DNA of 27,635 nucleotides from CAKZYD01 sp039814715 (GTDB lineage: Bacteria > Pseudomonadota > Alphaproteobacteria > Sphingomonadales > CAKZYD01), in the NCBI GenBank assembly GCA_039814715.1, contig JBCCAR010000041.1:1-27635 (forward strand), given 5' to 3'. Shown here in pieces: positions 23,402 through 27,635 of this stretch. How positions within the stretch are numbered: the first letter of the stretch is position 1; the number at the start of each line of letters is the position of its first letter. The notes beneath the pieces were generated by a model. It saw nothing but the letters and a program-made list of their open reading frames with translations, searched no databases and had not been told where the DNA came from. Both the position numbers and the translations under genes were made by a program.

Positions 23402-23428
23402 CCCCTGACGAAAGACACTGATCAGGAC

Positions 23429-25390
23429 ATGACACTTTCTTTTGAACGCACCTTTGCCGCGTCGCTGGCACCTGGCCAAACCTTCTCGCGCTCTACGCCT
23501 GCCACAATAGCAGGCAGTGCCGATGAGGCGCCCGCAGATGCACCGCGCTTTGGCCTGCAAGGGCTGCTGCTCGAACCGGCTGCCAGCGCAATCTATGATG
23601 CTGGACGTTATTTTGAAGGCATGAGCACCTTCACTGCGCTGGTGAATGCCGATATCGCGCCCTCGCCGCTGATGGGACCGTTTGGACGCCGCGATTTCTA
23701 CGCCAAGGTGACCTCAACCGCTGCAGGCGGCTACCGCCAGCGCAATACCACTGTGCCCGATGATGACAATGCCATCATGAGCAGTGTCTATGTCGCCAAG
23801 GGCGGTGACCAAGTTGCGCGCATCCGCGTTGGCCTTGCGGGCGGCAGTGTCTGGACCGCGCCGCAGTCTGTCGATTTTAACCTTCACACGGGCGCTATCA
23901 CCACCTCCACAGGCGAGGTTTGGATTGATGATGAAGGCGATAATTGGCGCGTTTCTGTGCTCATCGAAAATAATGCCAGCGGCCACACGCTGCACTATTT
24001 ACTCGCCGTACCCGATGTCTCTGCGACGGGCAGTTTTCATGTTGGCGGCGTTAATGTTGTGCCCGGCGCCACGACGCCCAGTAGCTATATTCCTGGTTTT
24101 GACGCTGGCGGGCGTCTAGAGACTGCCTTTACCAGCCTAAGCGGCTGGGCGGCGATTTCGCCTTATGTGCCCGCGCCCGATGATTTGCCCCATGGCAGCA
24201 TCGAGAATAACCGCTACGTCTGCGTGCCAGGCCGGACGGAATATCAATGGCGCCAATTGGACTTCACCGCCTCGCGCTTGTTTGCCAAGGCGCGCTGGAC
24301 ATCGACTGGCGATGGCGGGGCCGATACCACGGCGCTTGCCCTCATCAGCAGCTATGAATCTGCCCTGCTGCAAAACATGTTCCACTTCGTTATCACCCGC
24401 GAGGCGTTTTATTTGCAAAAGCGCGCGGCAGGCGGCGCGTTTATCAATGTCTTGGGCCACACCTTTTCCGCTCCCCTTGCGCTGGATACCGACTATGATA
24501 TCGGCACCTGGGTCGAGGGTACCAATGCCTATGTCTCCGTCGGGAATGAGGTTTGGAGCGCGGCTGACAATGACCTTCAGACTCTGATCGGCACTTATGT
24601 GGTTGTTGAGCATTATGCGGGCGGCCCAGTGGTCGCAGACCGCCTAGAGGTCACCAGCTTTGAAGCGGAAGGTGACCGCACTGCTCTGCCGTCGCCAGTG
24701 ACGCGGGCGGCCGATAGCCTTGGCGATATTGCGCTATCTAGCAGCTTGGATGAAGCAACGCTGGTCGCTGGCTTTACCTTTCCCTATGGCTTGCCAGCAG
24801 GGGCAAGCGCGCCCGCCTTTGTCTCGCTGCGTGATGCGCTCAATGCAAACTATGGCGCTGTGCGCATCAACCAGACCAACCAAAGCCATGATTTTGCCGT
24901 CGCCGCTGGCGGCGCCTTATCCGCCCTCATCAGTGTACCGCCATATTTTGCCATTGATAGCCAGCGCAGTGTCGTTGCCGGGCGCATCAAGGCGGATGAT
25001 TTTGCTTATACAGCCGACGGAACCACCGTTTATTCCGATACGCAAGGCAGCGGTCCAACCGGCATGGACCGGCTGCGCTTCATCCAGCCCGGCGTGCCTG
25101 TTTATATAGATTATGTTGGGGTTTTTGATGGCGGCTCAGCTGACGCCGCGCTGCAAGAGGCTGTCATACGCCCTCTCCATAGCGTCGCCCCAGCAGTCTT
25201 TGATGCTGGCGCGCCGGTCATTGCACTGGCGGCGACATCGCCGGGGCCGAGCGCTCCGCCAAGCACGCTTTTAGGCCCTGCTGATGCGCAGGTTTCGATG
25301 GCGGGGACGTCCTTCCTCGCCAAGCCTGTCAGCGACAAACGGTCCACCCGGCCCGCTGCGCGCAAAGGCGCCGCCAAGCCGCAGATTTAA
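23429..25390 (+). CDS. Head spike/fiber-type structural protein
   Basis: 653 aa. Residues 18-50 carry the head-spike-fiber opening motif: FSRSTPATIAG, then DAPRFG and GLLLEP (the 'SRaSpAT...aPRfd...LLiEp' pattern of phage spike fibers). A beta-rich domain (about 80-215) ends with PSSYIPG (217-223). In related proteins SYIP is followed within a few residues by VTRAAD, but here VTRAAD is at 424-429. About 200 residues of a second beta-rich, lectin-like domain are therefore inserted. A third such domain (430-570) follows, and the tail is Ala/Pro-rich and basic. It would sit on the capsid and bind cell-surface sugars. Its place between capsid and connector is not canonical for GTAs. Confidence 0.78.
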   Translation: MTLSFERTFAASLAPGQTFSRSTPATIAGSADEAPADAPRFGLQGLLLEPAASAIYDAGRYFEGMSTFTALVNADIAPSPLMGPFGRRDFYAKVTSTAAGGYRQRNTTVPDDDNAIMSSVYVAKGGDQVARIRVGLAGGSVWTAPQSVDFNLHTGAITTSTGEVWIDDEGDNWRVSVLIENNASGHTLHYLLAVPDVSATGSFHVGGVNVVPGATTPSSYIPGFDAGGRLETAFTSLSGWAAISPYVPAPDDLPHGSIENNRYVCVPGRTEYQWRQLDFTASRLFAKARWTSTGDGGADTTALALISSYESALLQNMFHFVITREAFYLQKRAAGGAFINVLGHTFSAPLALDTDYDIGTWVEGTNAYVSVGNEVWSAADNDLQTLIGTYVVVEHYAGGPVVADRLEVTSFEAEGDRTALPSPVTRAADSLGDIALSSSLDEATLVAGFTFPYGLPAGASAPAFVSLRDALNANYGAVRINQTNQSHDFAVAAGGALSALISVPPYFAIDSQRSVVAGRIKADDFAYTADGTTVYSDTQGSGPTGMDRLRFIQPGVPVYIDYVGVFDGGSADAALQEAVIRPLHSVAPAVFDAGAPVIALAATSPGPSAPPSTLLGPADAQVSMAGTSFLAKPVSDKRSTRPAARKGAAKPQI

Positions 25391-25428
25391 CGCCTTCTGC
25401 TTGCTACCAAAGAAACAAAGGAAACTCC

Positions 25429-25797
25429 ATGTCGACCACGGTTCACCCCGATGTGTTGGACAGCGCGCTTGCGCTGCTGTCTGCCAATACACACACCATT
25501 GTCGCCCTCGCGGCGGTGCCAACTGCTTATGCTGATACCGCTGCAGGCGAGCGGCTTGCAGCAGCGTCCATTTCGGGCGGGGATTTCACGCTCGAAGATG
25601 TCGTGGGCGGGCGCAAGCTTGCCATTGGCTCAAAAACCACGACAGTTGAGAAAAGCGGTACGGCGACAGCTATCGCGCTGCTGGACGACACGTCCGAACG
25701 CATCTTGTTTACCGCGCCCATTCCAGACGCGGCAGTAACAAGCGGGGCCGTTGTTAATTTCCTTTCCTGGTCCATCACTCTGTCTGCGACGGCTTAA
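25429..25797 (+). CDS. Phage structural protein of the spike module, uncharacterised
   Basis: 122 aa, small and beta-rich. An N-terminal helix (VLDSALALLSANTHTIVALAAVPTAY) is followed by a sandwich-like part with GDFTLEDVVGGRKLAI, TTTVEKSGTATAIALLDD and a C-terminal AVTSGAVVNFLSW strand set. This pattern ('GRkl.v......v...GtAthialldd..') is one I associate with small proteins found next to fiber genes in alphaproteobacterial and Pseudomonas-type phages, of unproven function. It starts 38 bp after the spike gene (AAAGGAAA upstream). It is probably a spike base or head-decoration piece; this is inferred from position. Confidence 0.7.
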   Translation: MSTTVHPDVLDSALALLSANTHTIVALAAVPTAYADTAAGERLAAASISGGDFTLEDVVGGRKLAIGSKTTTVEKSGTATAIALLDDTSERILFTAPIPDAAVTSGAVVNFLSWSITLSATA

Positions 25798-25800
25798 ACC

Positions 25801-26085
25801 ATGAGCAGCTATCTCAAAGACCCGGCTGCAACGCTGACCTATACGATTGATTGGACCGCCAATTACCTCATTGATGATGACATTCTCTCATCCACTTGGC
25901 GCCTTGAGCCGCAAGAGACAAACGGCCTTGTTATTGAAGGCAGCGACGTTGCCAGCAATGTCACCCGCATTCGCGTTTCCGGCGGCATTCCAGGCCATGT
26001 GTACCGGCTGGCCAATCGTATCACGCTGGCTGGCGGCGACAGCGATGAACGCGACATCATCATCCGCATTGGAGAGCGCTCATGA
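25801..26085 (+). CDS. Fiber-tail adaptor-like small protein
   Basis: 94 aa with an immunoglobulin-like look. It has YLKDPAATLTYTIDWTANYL at the N-terminus, an IEGSDVASNVTRIRVSGGIPGHVYRL centre and a C-terminal DERDIIIRI strand. This is the layout of short phage proteins labelled fiber-tail adaptor (Y.kdP...l.y.vdw..wl ... w.v...l ... G..g..Y.v.n.i....g..d.r...i.v). It follows the 122-aa gene by 3 bp, and its stop overlaps the connector start (ATGA, 26082-26085). The module is therefore welded to the canonical genes by translational coupling. Attachment of the spike to the particle is a reasonable inference. Confidence 0.75.
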   Translation: MSSYLKDPAATLTYTIDWTANYLIDDDILSSTWRLEPQETNGLVIEGSDVASNVTRIRVSGGIPGHVYRLANRITLAGGDSDERDIIIRIGERS

Positions 26086-26621
26086 GTGAGTTTTCAATTC
26101 TGTCCCCGCCCGCCCATGAGCCTGTGAGCCAAAGCGAAGCGGCGGGATACCTGAAATTAGAGCAGGAAGACGATGCGGACCTGATTGCAGGCCTGATCCG
26201 CAGCGGGCGTGAAGCATGCGAGCTTTATACCGGTCAGGCTCTGCTATACCGCGACGTGAAGTTGACGGCGGTGCATCAAGGCCAGCGATTCTTTTTGCGC
26301 GGATTGCCGGTGGTAACGCTGCTTGCCGCGTCTTGGACTATGGGCGAAGCTGAAACCGCGCTCGAAGTAGCTCAGCTCGCGACTTGTGAGCAGCTTGGCC
26401 GGACCTATGTTGATTTGCCCGGCGTTCCTATTGGCGCGCGGGTGTCCGTCTCCTATCGGCTTGGCCTCGGCGCAGATTGGAACAGCGTACCAGAGACATT
26501 GCGGCTTGGTATATTGCGGCTCATTGCGCACCAATATGAAAACCGCTCCAAGCCAGCGCTTGCGACGCTGCCCGGCGCGGTGACAGCGCTTTGGCAGCCG
26601 TATCGGCAGGTGCATCTATGA
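26082..26621 (+). CDS. Head-tail connector (gp6/phiE125 gp8 family; GTA g6-like)
   Basis: 179 aa. The N-terminal helix EAAGYLKLEQEDDADLIAGL and IRSGREACELYTGQAL form the standard gp6-connector signature. Further on come GVPIGARVSVSYRLGLGADW and the C-terminal LRLGILRLIAHQYENR helix. The protein forms a ring below the portal. It overlaps the adaptor-like gene upstream (4 nt) and the head-closure gene downstream (ATGA at 26618-26621), a compact assembly-gene arrangement usual for GTA g6-g7. Confidence 0.93.
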   Translation: MSEFSILSPPAHEPVSQSEAAGYLKLEQEDDADLIAGLIRSGREACELYTGQALLYRDVKLTAVHQGQRFFLRGLPVVTLLAASWTMGEAETALEVAQLATCEQLGRTYVDLPGVPIGARVSVSYRLGLGADWNSVPETLRLGILRLIAHQYENRSKPALATLPGAVTALWQPYRQVHL

Positions 26622-26950
26622 CAGCTCCGAACGATATTGGGGCTCTGCGCCACCGCGTGACGTTTGAAGGCAATGTCCCTGCCGCGTTTGACGCTGAAGG
26701 CGGCCGCGCGCCAACGATTTTGAAGCGTATCGATACTTGGGCGGCTATTGATCTTGCCGGCGCGCAATCGTCTGAAGAAACCGGCCAGCGCATTTCGACC
26801 ATCACGCTGGATGTCACCGTGCGCTACCGCAATGATTTGACGCGGGATTTTAAGCTGCATTGGCGCGATAGCGTTTACCGAATTGACGCCATGACGCCAG
26901 CGGATACGCACTGCCAATTTCTCACACTGACGTGCCGCGCTGAAATTTAG
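26618..26950 (+). CDS. Head closure / head-tail adaptor protein (GTA g7-like)
   Basis: 110 aa from ATG 26618, which overlaps the connector stop; an earlier in-frame start inside the connector gene is rejected. It begins with the family's IGALRHRVTFEG and contains IDTWAAIDLAGAQSSEETGQ, VTVRYRNDL, LHWRDSVYRIDAM and a final strand. These are marks of the SPP1 gp16-like/DUF head-closure proteins that seal the head after packaging. Its size and place fit GTA g7. Confidence 0.9.
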   Translation: MTAPNDIGALRHRVTFEGNVPAAFDAEGGRAPTILKRIDTWAAIDLAGAQSSEETGQRISTITLDVTVRYRNDLTRDFKLHWRDSVYRIDAMTPADTHCQFLTLTCRAEI

Positions 26951-26976
26951 CGCTCCCCTCACCAAAGGAAAAAACC

Positions 26977-27396
26977 ATGTTGCATCCTGCAAGCGATTTG
27001 CGGGCCGCTGTGCGCGCGCAGTTGCTGGCTCAGCCAAATATTACCAATGCCATCAGCGGGGTTTATGAAACCGCGCCTGCCAAAAGCCAATACCCCTATA
27101 TCACGATGGGGGATGAACGGGTACGCGATTGGTCAACGCAAACGTTTCGCGGCGAAGAGCATACTCTGCTGGTCAATAGCTGGTCTGATGAGGAGAGCTT
27201 TTCCCCGCTGAAAGATCTGCACCGACTGATTATGACATTCCTCTCACGCGATCAGCTCAGCTTGTCGGACCATCATCTGGCCGTGTTCTTTTTAGAAGAA
27301 GAACGTTTCTTGGTCGAACGCCGCCGTCGGGCTCGGCTCGGTGTGCTGCGCTTTCGCGCGCTTTTGCATCCCGCCAGTCTTGCAGTTCCAGCCTAG
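26977..27396 (+). CDS. DUF3168 tail terminator/completion-like protein (GTA g8-like)
   Basis: 139 aa. DUF3168 marks are LRAAVRAQLLAQPNIT at the start, ISGVYETAPAKSQYPYITMGDE, the WSTQTFRGEEHTLLVNSWSDEES core and LDxLHRLI-like DLHRLIMTFL. Such proteins cap the tail tube at the head-proximal end. AAAGGAAAAAACC gives the ribosome site. The C-terminus is longer and more basic than is common (EERFLVERRRRARLG). Confidence 0.9.
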   Translation: MLHPASDLRAAVRAQLLAQPNITNAISGVYETAPAKSQYPYITMGDERVRDWSTQTFRGEEHTLLVNSWSDEESFSPLKDLHRLIMTFLSRDQLSLSDHHLAVFFLEEERFLVERRRRARLGVLRFRALLHPASLAVPA

Positions 27397-27404
27397 TTTT
27401 TTAA

Positions 27405-27418
27405 CCCCCCCCCCCCCC
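27405..27418 (+). repeat. Homopolymer tract C14 before the major tail gene
   Basis: Fourteen consecutive C residues lie between the DUF3168 stop (27394-27396, followed by T6) and the GGAG (27422-27425) of the next gene. It lies in the untranslated spacer, so a length change would shift spacing and structure, not reading frame. Confidence 0.9.
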
Positions 27419-27434
27419 AACGGAGATTGACGCC

Positions 27435-27635
27435 ATGACAGCACAATCAGGCCGCGCTTTTCTGCTCAAGATTAGCGATGACGGCTCCCCAGCAACGTTT
27501 CAGACGGTTGCTGGGCTCAGAACCAATCAGCTCACACTCCATCGCGAAGCGGTTGACATTACCAACCAAGGCTCAGGCGGCTGGCGCGAGATTTTGCCCG
27601 GCGCTGGTGTGAAGTCCGTCTCCGTGCGCGGCACT
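27435..27635 (+). CDS. Major tail protein, TP901-1 family (partial; GTA g9-like)
   Basis: The first 67 codons are visible; the gene runs off the right edge. MTAQSGRAFLLKISDDG opens the chain and is followed by AGLRTNQLTLHREAVDITN and WREILPGAGVKSVSVRG. These are the typical opening strands of the TP901-1/GTA g9 tail-tube protein, including the 'vt.q.e.vD.Tn..s.gWre.l.g.g' signature. The ATG at 27435 has GGAG 9 nt upstream. It follows the DUF3168 gene, as in GTA order g8-g9. Confidence 0.9.
   Translation, partial: MTAQSGRAFLLKISDDGSPATFQTVAGLRTNQLTLHREAVDITNQGSGGWREILPGAGVKSVSVRGT

Noticed and set aside
26453..27037. Minus-strand 194-codon frame
   Set aside because: It is antisense to the connector and closure genes, whose families are clear; no start signal.
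1..27635. CRISPR array, rRNA, integrase or att-site signals
   Set aside because: No regularly spaced direct repeats, no rRNA-like sequence and no recombinase were seen. The tRNA-Leu at 3837-3922 is over 11 kb from the head cluster with housekeeping genes between, so it is not a plausible attachment site for it.

Overview
The window looks like chromosome of an alphaproteobacterium, most likely of the Caulobacterales/Hyphomonadales/Parvularculales type. The reasons are the DUF6456 and DUF6127 proteins, a gene-transfer-agent (GTA)-type head gene order, a TtpC-style Ton operon with DUF3450, and moderately high GC. This is inference from gene content; no rRNA is present to settle it.

Positions 1-3,922 hold housekeeping and mobile debris. 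There is the C-terminus of an IS110-family transposase, a small GIY-YIG nuclease followed by two palindrome-type repeats, a small membrane protein, glutamyl-Q tRNA(Asp) synthetase (gluQ), an HNH nuclease, dsbB, a YqaA-type membrane protein and tRNA-Leu(CAA). Positions 4,052-10,454 (minus strand) are one Ton energy-transduction operon, read in the order DUF3450, TtpC-like ExbB, ExbB, ExbD, ExbD, TonB, TonB, TPR protein, and closed by an intrinsic terminator at 3,989-4,025. Both ExbD and TonB are duplicated in tandem. Positions 10,903-15,289 (minus) hold a small unknown ORF, a pabB-pabC fusion, a ureidoglycolate lyase/MAPEG pair and a long-chain-type acyl-CoA dehydrogenase.

Positions 15,393-16,850 hold a divergent regulator pair: an XRE-type repressor and a DUF6456 protein. 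They share a 102-bp intergenic region in which an inverted repeat overlaps a good promoter. This resembles the repressor/activator logic known for GTAs (RogA with GafYZ in Caulobacter, GafA in Rhodobacter).

Positions 17,443 to the right edge are a GTA-like or prophage-derived head cluster: small terminase, large terminase, portal, DUF6127, prohead protease, major capsid, then head-tail connector, head closure, DUF3168 and the start of the major tail protein. Two insertions break the canonical order. The first, between portal and DUF6127, is a self-contained cassette: a consensus sigma-54 promoter, a 93-aa exported protein and a strong terminator. The second, between capsid and connector, is a three-gene head-spike/fiber module led by a 653-aa spike protein. 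A terminator follows the capsid gene, and a large terminator-like stem-loop sits between terL and portal. The late operon would therefore need antitermination or internal promoters, and the adjacent DUF6456 regulator is a candidate for that job. No integrase, lysis gene or attachment site is visible, and the cluster runs off the right edge.
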